Assembly (NCBI GenBank): GCA_964453435.1
Contig: CAYVQZ010000002.1
Coordinates: 1 to 64,000, forward strand
DNA length: 64,000 bases
Reading direction: 5' to 3'
Origin: CAYVQZ01 sp964453435
GTDB taxonomy: Bacteria > Abyssobacteria > SURF-5
Numbering within the stretch: position 1 is the stretch's first letter; each line of letters begins with the position of its first letter. A model generated the notes under the pieces. The model ran no database searches and had not been told where the DNA came from. It saw only the letters and a list, made by a program, of their open reading frames with translations. Below, piece by piece: positions 1 through 8,149 of this stretch. The position numbers and the translations under genes were made by a program.

Positions 1-27
1 AACCAGAAAGGCGCAACGGCTTTTCTC

Positions 28-85
28 AACCACGGATTCGCACCTGTCTGCGTGCGACGCACAGGCAGGCGGATTATCACGGATT
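28..85. repeat. 58-bp dispersed repeat, copy 1
   Basis: Starts AACCACGGATT and contains an internal hairpin (TGCGT GCG ACGCA flanked by CCTG and CAGG). The second copy is at 411-468 and differs at only about two positions before the ends diverge. No gene lies inside. Confidence 0.8.
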
Positions 86-410
86 TATAAAGATTAGGAG
101 ACGAACGACGAGAGTTTAAACCACGGAGAACGGGGATACATCACGAGGAGAAACTATCTCACGCGAAGGCGCGAAGACGCAAAGGAGAAATTTCAATGAA
201 AAAATCAGTTTAAAATCATTCTTTTTGACCACGGATTCACACTGATTGACACACAGATTAAGAACGAGGCAGGGCGCTTCGCGCGGAAAGACGGGAACAC
301 GAATGGTACGAACGGATAACGAATGACACGAATTACACGAACAGGACATAAAGATTTTGGAACCGCGAATGAACGCCAATGGCGCGAATGAAAAACCAAA
401 GACCTGCCTT

Positions 411-468
411 AACCACGGATTCACACCTGTCTGCGTGCGACGCACAGGCAGGCGGATTATCGCGGATT
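411..468. repeat. 58-bp dispersed repeat, copy 2
   Basis: Near-identical partner of 28-85, same orientation, with the same CCTG...CAGG hairpin core. The ACCACGGATT ends resemble weaker fragments at 229-262 and around 52140-52220. Confidence 0.8.
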
Positions 469-575
469 ATAACCGCTGCGGAAAAGCGGATTTAGCCGCA
501 GATGCACACAGCGCGGCGTAGCCGCAACCAAATCTTGCTTGGGGACAGTCCCGATTCTATCCCGCGGATGCGTGG

Positions 576-592
576 TCACGCGAAGCGCGTGA
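576..592. repeat. hairpin TCACGCG-AAG-CGCGTGA
   Basis: Perfect 7-bp stem with a 3-base loop, followed by TTCGC. The same hairpin-plus-TTCGC appears at 4656-4677, and a related one sits inside the larger palindrome at 27787-27855. It lies 24 bases after a GGGGACAGTCCC block. Confidence 0.6.
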
Positions 593-1001
593 TTCGCTCA
601 GCGCAAAATACGGAGGGTTCTGTAATTGGGTGGAGTCCCCTGCGCCTGGTAATCGTGGGACAGTTCCCCCTTTAATAAAGGGCGAGGAAGAGTTCAAGGT
701 TCAAGGTTCAAAGTTCAAGGTTTCACATTCCCGTATCCGCGTGCATCGGTGTTCATCTGCGGTTGCCGGTTTTCCTTGGCGCCTTTGCGGTTCAAGGAGT
801 CATTTTCTGGTTTCCCGTTTTCGCGGGAATGGTAAGGGACCGCATTGTGCCTGGTTGCGGTGAAAATGTGCGTCAATCGAATTATCGGACAGTGGGACAG
901 TGAGTCTGTTCCTCCGCACTCTTTGAATCCTTCGGTTTTGGCGCGTATTACGTTGGGCCCGAAAACAATCGGAGCGGACAGTTGTATGGGCGTGACGCCG
1001 C

Positions 1002-1030
1002 TTGACTTTAGAGCCGAAATTTGGTACCCT
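1002..1030 (+). promoter_or_regulatory. probable promoter of the tRNA-tig-clp unit
   Basis: TTGACT at 1002-1007, a 17-base spacer and TACCCT at 1025-1030, which keeps the T, A and final T of the -10 box. Transcription would start about 30 bases before tRNA-Lys. A small hairpin, CGGGC-TAAGC-GCCCG (1039-1053), lies between promoter and tRNA. Confidence 0.45.
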
Positions 1031-1067
1031 TTTTTCATCGGGCTAAGCGCCCGAATCTTTATTGAGT

Positions 1068-1143
1068 GGGCCGTTAGCTCAACTGGTAGAGCAAGTGACT
1101 CTTAATCACTAGGTTCGGGGTTCGAGTCCCTGACGGCTCACCA
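1068..1143 (+). tRNA. tRNA-Lys (anticodon CTT)
   Basis: Full cloverleaf. The acceptor stem pairs GGGCCGT (1068-1074) with ACGGCTC (1133-1139), including one G-U pair. The anticodon stem AGTGA/TCACT encloses loop CTCTTAA, giving anticodon CTT at 1101-1103. The T-arm has GTTCGAGTC. Discriminator A1140 is followed by an encoded CCA (1141-1143). Confidence 0.95.
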
Positions 1144-1175
1144 GTGGCGATATCTGAGTGTCTGACCGTAATCGT

Positions 1176-1260
1176 GGGCGGGTGGCGGAATCTGGCAGAC
1201 GCGCATGACTTAGGATCATGTACCATTTGGTGTGCGGGTTCAACTCCCGCCCCGCCCACC
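1176..1260 (+). tRNA. tRNA-Leu (anticodon TAG)
   Basis: Class II tRNA with a long variable arm. Acceptor stem GGGCGGG (1176-1182) pairs with CCCGCCC (1251-1257). Anticodon stem CATGA/TCATG with loop CTTAGGA gives anticodon TAG at 1211-1213. The T-arm is GCGGG-TTCAACT-CCCGC (1234-1250). Discriminator A1258 is followed by CCG, so the 3' CCA is not fully encoded, unlike the tRNA-Lys 32 bases upstream. It ends 43 bases before tig and is probably co-transcribed with it. Confidence 0.95.
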
Positions 1261-1303
1261 GCATCGTCTCATCAAGCCATCTAACTCCTTCGGAGGGAAT
1301 CAC

Positions 1304-2650
1304 TTGAAAGTAAATGTCGAAAAATCGTCGAGTTATAACAGGGTCTTGACCATCGAGGTTCCGGCAGAAACGGTGAATGCCGAGATCGAAAACATATATT
1401 CGAGGATTCAAAAGACGGCCACGCATCCGGGCTTTCGCAAGGGGAGGGTTCCCCGGAAGATTTTAGAGAAGAAACACGGAAAGTCGATACGTCTCGAGGC
1501 GATCGAGGCCACTGTTTCCAGTTCGCTGAAAAAGGCGCTCGAGGAGGAGAAGCTCGTGCCGCTGACCGACCCTGATCTCGGGGACATGAAATTCGATGAC
1601 GAGGGACCGCTTTCGTTTACGGTTACAATCGAGGTGGAGCCGGAAGTCGAACTCGGGGAGTACAGGGGAATCGAGTTGAAGCGTCCGAAGGTCGATGTGA
1701 AGGACGAGGACGTGCAGCGGGTTCTCGAACGGCTCCAACTGAATAACGCCAAATATATTCCTTCGGAGCGTCCGATCGAGAAGGGGGACTTTACGCTGAT
1801 TGACTTTGAGGGGTTCAAGGACGGCGAGCCGGTGAAAGGGTTGAAGGGCGAGAACTTCGCTGTTGAGGTCGGCTCGGCGGCGTTTGGAGAGGAATTCGAC
1901 GAGCAGCTTGTGGGGATGACGAAGGATGAGCGCAAGGATGTAACGGTCGCGTATCCCGACGACTTCCGCGCGAAGGAGCTTGCCGGTCAGAGTGTCAGGT
2001 TTGCGATACAGGTGAGGGACACCAAGCTTCGGGAGCTGCCGGAAATCGACGACGAGTTTGCGAAGGATTTGGGTGAATACGACAGCTTGGAGGAATTGAA
2101 GAAACATATTCGGGAGAGCCTGCAGAAGGACTTGGAGAAGCGTGTCGAGCATTTTCTCCGGGAGCAGGCGGTTCAGAAGGTTACGGCCGCCTCGAACGTT
2201 GACCTGCCGCCGAAGCTCAAGGCGAGGGTTGCGGCGAATGTGTTTGAAGAAGAGGTCAAGAGGCTGAGCCAGAGCGGGATGGACCGCGAAACAATCACGG
2301 CGGACCGCGACCAACTAGCCGAGTTTGCGGAGGCGGAGGCGACGCGCCAACTGAAAGTGACGTTTGTGACGGATGAGATTGCGAAACGGGAAAACCTGAG
2401 TGTCTCCGATGAGGAGTTGAACCAGAGTATCGAGGAGATGCTTCAGGAGTCGGGGGAAGAGGATGCCCGGGTACGCAGCTATTTCAACAGCGAGCGTGTC
2501 CGCGAGCGGTATCGCGACCAGCTTCAAGTGAAAAAGATATTGGATTTTATTGTGGGCAATGCTAAAATAGAAGAGGTGACCGAAACAGAAATGGATGCGG
2601 GGAGTGGAGAGGAGCCGGGAGTTCCGGAGAGCAAAGAAGGAGAAGGGTAA
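1304..2650 (+). CDS. tig: trigger factor
   Basis: Ribosome-associated chaperone and peptidyl-prolyl isomerase that meets nascent chains at the tunnel exit. The 448-residue length is normal. The ribosome-docking signature GFRKGRVP is at residues 43-50, matching the E. coli position. An FKBP-type isomerase domain covers roughly residues 150-245, and the remainder is the helical chaperone body with an acidic tail (EEPGVPESKEGEG). I chose a TTG start at 1304 because GGAGGG (1292-1297) lies seven bases upstream and the N-terminus MKVNVEK matches the family. A longer frame would begin inside tRNA-Leu. It leads the tig-clpP-clpX operon, with 3 bases to clpP. Confidence 0.97.
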   Translation: MKVNVEKSSSYNRVLTIEVPAETVNAEIENIYSRIQKTATHPGFRKGRVPRKILEKKHGKSIRLEAIEATVSSSLKKALEEEKLVPLTDPDLGDMKFDDEGPLSFTVTIEVEPEVELGEYRGIELKRPKVDVKDEDVQRVLERLQLNNAKYIPSERPIEKGDFTLIDFEGFKDGEPVKGLKGENFAVEVGSAAFGEEFDEQLVGMTKDERKDVTVAYPDDFRAKELAGQSVRFAIQVRDTKLRELPEIDDEFAKDLGEYDSLEELKKHIRESLQKDLEKRVEHFLREQAVQKVTAASNVDLPPKLKARVAANVFEEEVKRLSQSGMDRETITADRDQLAEFAEAEATRQLKVTFVTDEIAKRENLSVSDEELNQSIEEMLQESGEEDARVRSYFNSERVRERYRDQLQVKKILDFIVGNAKIEEVTETEMDAGSGEEPGVPESKEGEG

Positions 2651-2653
2651 AAG

Positions 2654-3250
2654 ATGCCTCTGATCATACCAAGAATTGTCGAGCAGGACGCCCGCGGGGA
2701 GAAGGGCTGGGACATAATTTCGCGCCTGCTCAAGGACCGCATAATTTTCATTGGCGAGGCGATTGACGAATGGGTGAGTCAACTGATAATCGCCCAGTTG
2801 TTGTACCTCGAGGCCGAGGACCCCGAAAAAGACATTTACCTTTATATCAACAGCCCGGGCGGTTATGTCACGGCGGGCCTTGCCATTTACGATACGATGC
2901 AATACATTCGGGCGAATGTATCCACCATCTGTCTTGGACAGGCCGCGAGCCTGGGCGCGCTGTTGCTGGCCTCGGGCGCAAAGGGCAAACGATATGCGCT
3001 TCCCTATGCTCGCATCCTCATTCACCAACCGCTGGGCGGTGCCCGGGGACAGGCCTCGGATATCGAGATTCAAGCGAAGGAGATTCTGAAAACCCGTGAG
3101 ATGATCAATGAAATATTGGTCAGGCACACGGGACAAACCCTGGAGAAAATCCGGCAGGATACGGAGCGTGATTATTACATGTCGGCGGAGGAAGCCAAGA
3201 AATACGGCATTGTCGACGAGGTGCTGAGGAAGGACTCGGAGATTAAGTAA
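2654..3250 (+). CDS. clpP: ATP-dependent Clp protease, proteolytic subunit
   Basis: Serine peptidase that forms the degradation chamber of ClpXP in the cytoplasm. The 198 residues are typical. The catalytic triad is Ser99 (GQAASLGALL), His124 (ILIHQPLGG) and Asp173 (TERDYYMS). The usual GQAASMGA has Leu instead of Met after the serine. The N-terminus MPLIIPRIVEQ is the short processed-type form. It starts 3 bases after tig and ends 15 bases before clpX, so the three are almost certainly one transcript. Confidence 0.98.
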   Translation: MPLIIPRIVEQDARGEKGWDIISRLLKDRIIFIGEAIDEWVSQLIIAQLLYLEAEDPEKDIYLYINSPGGYVTAGLAIYDTMQYIRANVSTICLGQAASLGALLLASGAKGKRYALPYARILIHQPLGGARGQASDIEIQAKEILKTREMINEILVRHTGQTLEKIRQDTERDYYMSAEEAKKYGIVDEVLRKDSEIK

Positions 3251-3265
3251 GCGGGGAAGTGAAAG

Positions 3266-4516
3266 ATGGGACACAACTACGGAGAGAGCGGCGACGTTCC
3301 CACTTGTTCCTTTTGCGGCAAGAAACAGGATGAAGTGCGGAAACTGATTGCGGGTCCGATGGTGTACATCTGCGATGAGTGTGTCGAGCTATGCGGCGAG
3401 ATGCTCGAGGGCGAGGCGCGGGCGACACCCGCTCCGGATAGGCCCAAGGTTCCGAAGCCGAAGGAGATCAAGAAAAGTCTCGACGAGTACGTCATCGGAC
3501 AGGAGCACGCGAAGAAGATTCTGTCGGTAGCGGTGCACAATCATTACAAGCGCATCGAGTGCGAAGAGGATGAGGACGAGGTAGAACTTCAAAAAAGCAA
3601 TGTGTTGCTCGTTGGGCCGACCGGCTCGGGCAAAACTCTCCTCGCTCAGACGCTTGCCCGCATTCTGGATGTTCCGTTTGCGATCGCCGACGCCACAACG
3701 CTGACCGAGGCGGGTTATGTCGGAGAGGATGTCGAAAATATCATTTTGAAACTGCTACAGAACGCGGATTATGACCCCGATCAGGCCGAGATAGGGATCG
3801 TGTATATTGATGAAATCGATAAGATTGCGCGGAAAAGCGAAAACGTTTCGATCACTCGAGACGTCTCCGGCGAGGGTGTGCAGCAGGCGCTTTTGAAAAT
3901 CCTCGAGGGGACGATAGCGAACGTTCCGCCGCAGGGCGGCCGAAAACATCCCCAGCAGGAATATATCCAGGTGGACACAAATAACATTTTGTTCATCTGC
4001 GGCGGCGCCTTTGTCGGGATCGAGAAAATTATCAGTTCCCGGCTGGGGAAAAATGTGATCGGCTTCGGGTCCGAATCGAGAAATCGCAAGAAAGGAACGA
4101 TAGACGAGATTCTGAAGGGTATCGAGCCCGAAGACCTGCTCAAGTATGGCATGATTCCCGAGTTTATCGGACGGATTCCAATCATTGCGACATTCGACGA
4201 ACTCACCGAAGCCGACCTCGTGCGCATTTTGCGGGAACCGAAAAATGCTTTGGTGAAGCAATACAAGAAGTTTTTTGAGATCGAAAACGTCAAGCTGACC
4301 TTCACCGACGACGCGCTTGTGGAAATCGCGCGGCAAGCCATGGCTCGCAAGAGCGGCGCGCGGGGGCTTCGCGCGATAATGGAGCAAGTGATGCTCGAGA
4401 TAATGTACGAGACTCCCTCAAAGACCGACGTGCGCGAGTGCATAATTTCGGCGGCGGTGGTGCGCAAAACCGAAGAGCCCAAGCTCGTGCGGGTGAGCCG
4501 GAAGCGCTCGGCTTGA
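3266..4516 (+). CDS. clpX: ATP-dependent Clp protease, ATPase subunit ClpX
   Basis: AAA+ unfoldase that selects substrates and feeds them to ClpP. The 416-residue protein has an N-terminal zinc-binding domain (Cys14, Cys17, Cys36, Cys39), Walker A GPTGSGKT at 117-124, the substrate-gripping pore loop GYVG at 150-153, Walker B ending in Asp182-Glu183 and an RKH loop at 226-228. A sensor-2 GARGLR lies near the end. GGGGAAG upstream fits an SD. A hairpin terminator follows 25 bases after the stop, closing the operon. Confidence 0.98.
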   Translation: MGHNYGESGDVPTCSFCGKKQDEVRKLIAGPMVYICDECVELCGEMLEGEARATPAPDRPKVPKPKEIKKSLDEYVIGQEHAKKILSVAVHNHYKRIECEEDEDEVELQKSNVLLVGPTGSGKTLLAQTLARILDVPFAIADATTLTEAGYVGEDVENIILKLLQNADYDPDQAEIGIVYIDEIDKIARKSENVSITRDVSGEGVQQALLKILEGTIANVPPQGGRKHPQQEYIQVDTNNILFICGGAFVGIEKIISSRLGKNVIGFGSESRNRKKGTIDEILKGIEPEDLLKYGMIPEFIGRIPIIATFDELTEADLVRILREPKNALVKQYKKFFEIENVKLTFTDDALVEIARQAMARKSGARGLRAIMEQVMLEIMYETPSKTDVRECIISAAVVRKTEEPKLVRVSRKRSA

Positions 4517-4540
4517 ATATCACCGCGAATTCGAGGTGTT

Positions 4541-4575
4541 GAGAGGCGGTTTGGAAGCCGCCTCTTTTGTTTTGT
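4541..4575 (+). terminator. intrinsic terminator after clpX
   Basis: GAGGCGG (4543-4549) pairs with CCGCCTC (4558-4564), extendable by an A-T pair, with an 8-base loop. It is followed directly by TTTTGTTTTG. The position 25 bases past clpX is what an operon end should have. Confidence 0.8.
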
Positions 4576-4655
4576 GGCTTTGGGGGCGATGAGTGTTCGA
4601 CAATTCCGTTTGCACGTCGGCTGCTCGGCGAACATCCGCCAATGTATCCCGCCAG

Positions 4656-4677
4656 TCACGCAAGGCGCGTGATTCGC
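4656..4677. repeat. hairpin TCACGC-AAGGC-GCGTGA plus TTCGC
   Basis: Six-base stem followed by TTCGC, nearly the same as 576-597. The surrounding 4600-4778 contains fragments such as CGTGGGACA and ACAGTCCC, which are worn copies of the REP-like family. It lies in the clpX-engB gap. Confidence 0.5.
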
Positions 4678-4778
4678 ATTATATGAAGCGTCGGACACTT
4701 TCGCAGTCCCCTGCGGTTGCTTCCCGACAATATAAGTAATCGTGGGACACAGTCACAGTCCCTTCACCGGACAACGGA

Positions 4779-5354
4779 ATGAAGATAACATCCGCCGAAT
4801 TTGTCATAAGCGCCTTTGAGCGCTCGCAACTCCCGCGGGACAATCTGCCTGAAATCGCTTTCGCGGGCAGGTCGAACGTCGGCAAATCGTCGCTCCTCAA
4901 TTGTTTGGCTGGGAGGAAAATGGCTAAGATCAGCGGGACGCCGGGGAAGACGCGGGCCATCAATTTTTTCGTGATAAACAGGAAGTATTATTTTGTGGAT
5001 TTGCCCGGCTACGGGTATGCGCGGGTTGCCAAAGACATGCGAAAGAACTGGCAAAAGTTAATTGAGGATTACTTCACCGGGCGAAAGAATCTGAGGGCGG
5101 CTATACTCATTATCGACGGGCGAAGAGAACCAGTTCCCGATATGGACATTCAGATGTTGGAGTACCTGTCTGCATTGGAGATTCCGTGCGTTCCGGTTTT
5201 GACAAAGGTCGACAAATTGAACCGTTCTGAACGGGTTCGGGTCGAAAAATCTTTTTCCGGCCGATTCCCGGAACTCGGTCCCATTTTCTTCTCTGCGGTG
5301 ACGCGGGAGGGATTGAGCGAGTTGCGCGGCCGAATAGAGGTCTGTCTCACCTGA
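4779..5354 (+). CDS. engB: ribosome-biogenesis GTPase EngB (YsxC/YihA)
   Basis: Small GTPase needed for large ribosomal subunit assembly. All GTP-binding motifs are visible in the 191 residues: G1 GRSNVGKSS (30-38), the TPGKT G2 segment (54-58), G3 DLPGYG (74-79), G4 TKVD (142-145) and G5 SAVT. Length is normal. The gene stands alone between the clpX terminator and a convergent gene whose stop overlaps its own last 8 bases. Confidence 0.96.
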   Translation: MKITSAEFVISAFERSQLPRDNLPEIAFAGRSNVGKSSLLNCLAGRKMAKISGTPGKTRAINFFVINRKYYFVDLPGYGYARVAKDMRKNWQKLIEDYFTGRKNLRAAILIIDGRREPVPDMDIQMLEYLSALEIPCVPVLTKVDKLNRSERVRVEKSFSGRFPELGPIFFSAVTREGLSELRGRIEVCLT

Positions 5355-7032
5355 GTCCGATATCTTCTTCGGACACCTCATATATAAAAATACAGTATCC
5401 GATAATCTCTTTCGGTCGCAGCTTCTTCAGCCAGTCATGGCAATTCGGGTCGTCGAGGTAGACGTTCTGGAGGTAGGTGGCGCTTATCGCCCATGTGCCG
5501 GTTGACGGCCGGCACTCGTCAAGAGGACTATTGGCAAGCCCGTAATATTTCATGACGCCCGGCGGGCCGAAGTATTTTATTTTCGCATCTGCCAGGTTGC
5601 GGGATTCGACATATTCGGCCAGTTGCTTCAGTTTTTGTCCCCAGTCAAGGTTTGAGTCCACGAGGTATTTGTATCCGTTTCGCGGTCCGCCGGCCAGTTC
5701 ATTGAAATACGCCAGGTAGTTCGGATAAATCCACGCCGCCGAGACTGCGTACCACACGCATGCCGCCGCCAACAAGGCTCTCCGTTTCCCATTCGCCACA
5801 ACCGTAATTCGCGCGGCAAGGATACAGAAAAGGGGGTAAAGGGGAAGAATGTACCTGATTCCTATGTTTATTTTTGTGGGAAGCGAAAAAAAGAGAATCA
5901 TGACGAGCGAGGACAACAATATGACTCGTTCACCCGTTCCGTCCGTCAGGGGTTTTCGTCGAGCGATGACACTTGCCAGGAGGCAAATCAACAATGGCAG
6001 GGGTGTTTTCATCAGGAAAGCGACCCAGTAGAAATACCACCAGCCGCTTTGTGAGATTTGTCCGAAAAGAAAATTGTCCTTCCAACTCTTTGCCGCCGCC
6101 AGTTGCGTGTAAACGCCGAGGAGGTAAGAATATGCGGGCACGCGAATCCGTCGCTCTGCGAGTTGCTGAACGGCCTGCCAAAAGGGTTTGCCGCTGAGCT
6201 GCTCGGCCCGGGGCTCCAGCCAGAGGGGCATGAATGGAATGCAAAGCTGAAAACCGTATCCGGCCCACACTACCGCTGCCGCCACGGCAAAGATGCCCAA
6301 AAGCCGGGCGGGATGTTGTTTTGAGACGGAGGAATGGACTGGTTCCCAGGTCGCCTTCCAGCGCACAATTACGATGATAAGGAGAAAAACGGGTATGAGG
6401 ATGATTGCGGTGAATTTCGAGAGGAGCGCGAAGCCCAGCGCGAAGCCCGTCAAAAGCATGGCGGAGAGGGACGGCTTCCTGAGAAATCGGTTAAGAAAAT
6501 AAAGCGCAAATGTGCTGTTGAGCGCAAGCAACAGGTCAGCCGTGGCGAGCCTGCAATGGGCGAGCGCCGTGGGGCAAAACGCATAGAAGAACAGCGCAAG
6601 CAGCGCAGCGTCTGCATTGTAGGTCTCCTTTGTCCACCGGTAGACGATTATCCCCAGCGCCGCCGAGAGAACAACAAAAGGAAGTCGTACGAGGAAGATT
6701 ATCAATTCGGGCTGATAGTTCGATTCGAACACGAGCTTCGGGCCGATGTATTCAGTATGGATATAACGTTCGTCGCGGAAGAGGTCGGAATCGAATTGGA
6801 GCGGAAGCAGCATGATGCTGTTCAGGTAGTAAGAAAGCGGAGGGTGGAGTTGCAGTGCGACAATTTGGGGATTTCGTGTCTCCCAAAGCTGGCGTCCCAC
6901 CCCGATGTAGCTTGGCTCATCCCACGTCAAAGAGGTGTGCCTCATGCTTCCCAGGGCCAGCACGAGGTGAGTTGCCACAAGTGCGGCAACGATGTGCGAA
7001 TCGGATAACCCCCGAAAGAATCTCTTTGGCAT
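5347..7032 (-). CDS. PMT-like (GT-C) membrane glycosyltransferase
   Basis: A 561-residue polytopic membrane protein of the dolichyl-phosphate-mannose mannosyltransferase / ArnT-like type. Such enzymes move a sugar from a polyprenyl-phosphate carrier to an acceptor on the outer face of the inner membrane. The first periplasmic loop has the diagnostic acidic pair (TWDEPSY, Asp38-Glu39). Ten or more hydrophobic segments follow, with a conserved loop IRYILPLYP and a soluble C-terminal part containing NLDWGQ. The exact sugar and acceptor cannot be read. It overlaps the 3' end of convergent engB by 8 bases. No strong SD precedes the ATG (AGGTG only). Confidence 0.8.
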   Translation of the reverse strand: MPKRFFRGLSDSHIVAALVATHLVLALGSMRHTSLTWDEPSYIGVGRQLWETRNPQIVALQLHPPLSYYLNSIMLLPLQFDSDLFRDERYIHTEYIGPKLVFESNYQPELIIFLVRLPFVVLSAALGIIVYRWTKETYNADAALLALFFYAFCPTALAHCRLATADLLLALNSTFALYFLNRFLRKPSLSAMLLTGFALGFALLSKFTAIILIPVFLLIIVIVRWKATWEPVHSSVSKQHPARLLGIFAVAAAVVWAGYGFQLCIPFMPLWLEPRAEQLSGKPFWQAVQQLAERRIRVPAYSYLLGVYTQLAAAKSWKDNFLFGQISQSGWWYFYWVAFLMKTPLPLLICLLASVIARRKPLTDGTGERVILLSSLVMILFFSLPTKINIGIRYILPLYPLFCILAARITVVANGKRRALLAAACVWYAVSAAWIYPNYLAYFNELAGGPRNGYKYLVDSNLDWGQKLKQLAEYVESRNLADAKIKYFGPPGVMKYYGLANSPLDECRPSTGTWAISATYLQNVYLDDPNCHDWLKKLRPKEIIGYCIFIYEVSEEDIGLR

Positions 7033-7156
7033 CGCACCTGCTTCCGTTTGGAAATTGCGCGGTCAGCTAATTGTAGCTTTCGCTGGATAAGGAGTCAAGA
7101 AGGGGGATAATAACGAAAGATAAGGGCGGGGGGGGGACGAAATGGCTGGCGCCGGC

Positions 7157-8149
7157 TCACTTCTCCTGCAGCGTTTCTTCGATCTTCATGCCGAAGTGTC
7201 TTCCTCCGGCCTCGAGATGTACAAGCAACTCCGTTCCTTTCTGCAGGGAGGAAACCGAAGCAGATTTTCCACCGGGCTGGACGAGTCGTATTGTCTCGGC
7301 ATTTTGCAGAATAGTCGAGATTTTCCTGCCTCCGGTTTCAGCAACGACCAGCACGAGCGGGCGCTTTTCGATCTTGCAACGCCCGACGTTTGCCATCTGG
7401 CTTTTGCCTTCATGGTCAACCAGCATGACTTCATCGCCGGTCCGCAGTTCGGAAAGGTACTTGGTTTTTCCGTCTGTCCCAAGGATGTAAGCGTGAACCG
7501 GCCCTGCGTTCACGCGAAAGGGCCTTGCGGCCACGTAGGGGTTGTCTTCGGCTTCCGATTGCACGAGAAAGAAGCCGTCGCTCGCATTCCCGATCAGCAT
7601 TCCCTGCCCGGCTCTCATCTGCGTGCACGTGTCCACGCATACCCGGTCACCCATGCCGAGAATCTTTGTCTGCGTCACACGGGCAGTTTCAAGTTCCAGC
7701 ATTGGCAGGATTCCGTGAATAATCTCGACAGACTTCGTGACCTCGTTTGGGTCGTCGGTTTTCAGCACAACGCCGTCGACCCCTTTCTCAAGAATTCGGA
7801 TAGCGGTTTTGGCGGCCTCGGAATTTTTGACTTCGACAAAGAGGTTCCCTCTCTGCGCGATGAGGTTTTCCAGGGGAATGATTGTCCAGTCCTTCATACG
7901 CAGGATCAACTGTTTCTCGTTGGGAAACCGTGCCGCTCTTTCCTCGTCTTCTTTGCTTTGAATGTCGATTGTGAGAACATCCTGGCCAAGCTTGATATCG
8001 CCGTCCTCGGCGACCGTCGACGCCATGCCGAGCTCTTTGACTTTCTGGGTGTATCCTTTTGGGACGACCACGGCATCGGCCCCGCATTCGAGCGCTCGGA
8101 TTACGATATCTTTGTTCCACGGGTCGGCGTTGACCCAGATTTTTTTCAT
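7157..8149 (-). CDS. 3-dehydroquinate synthase II (archaeal type)
   Basis: NAD-dependent enzyme of the alternative shikimate entry (MJ1249 family), which oxidatively deaminates and cyclises 2-amino-3,7-dideoxy-D-threo-hept-6-ulosonate to 3-dehydroquinate. The 330 residues match the family length. Recognisable blocks are MKKIWVNADPW at the start, KGVDGVVLKTDD, GDRVCVDTC, GMLIGNASDGFFLV, RPFRVNAGPVHAY and GRCKIEKRPL. I start it at 8149 (MKKIW): the frame continues 90 residues upstream, but that stretch is the out-of-frame shadow of the ADTH synthase gene. The start overlaps that gene's stop by 4 bases, so the two are translationally coupled and make one pathway segment. It does not resemble ordinary AroB. 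Confidence 0.92.
   Translation of the reverse strand: MKKIWVNADPWNKDIVIRALECGADAVVVPKGYTQKVKELGMASTVAEDGDIKLGQDVLTIDIQSKEDEERAARFPNEKQLILRMKDWTIIPLENLIAQRGNLFVEVKNSEAAKTAIRILEKGVDGVVLKTDDPNEVTKSVEIIHGILPMLELETARVTQTKILGMGDRVCVDTCTQMRAGQGMLIGNASDGFFLVQSEAEDNPYVAARPFRVNAGPVHAYILGTDGKTKYLSELRTGDEVMLVDHEGKSQMANVGRCKIEKRPLVLVVAETGGRKISTILQNAETIRLVQPGGKSASVSSLQKGTELLVHLEAGGRHFGMKIEETLQEK

Larger units (their letters stand above)
1..1001. other. repeat-rich non-coding region
   Basis: About 1 kb with no open frame that looks like protein. It is made of degenerate ACCACGGATT / CACGAATTACACGAA-type repeats, one near-identical 58-bp pair (28-85 and 411-468), a CACAGCGCGGCGTAGCC-type motif (507-529), a REP-like GGGGACAGTCCC block (541-552, with a partner near 657-670) and a hairpin at 576-592. 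Short frames here run through the repeats and have low-complexity, arginine-rich translations, so I do not call them genes. Confidence 0.7.

Noticed and set aside
7128..7136. run of nine G as a possible phase-variation tract
   Set aside because: It lies in the gap between two genes, about 21 bases past the dehydroquinate synthase II stop and 96 bases from the next start, not in a coding frame or promoter spacer. At most it is an assembly-sensitive spot.
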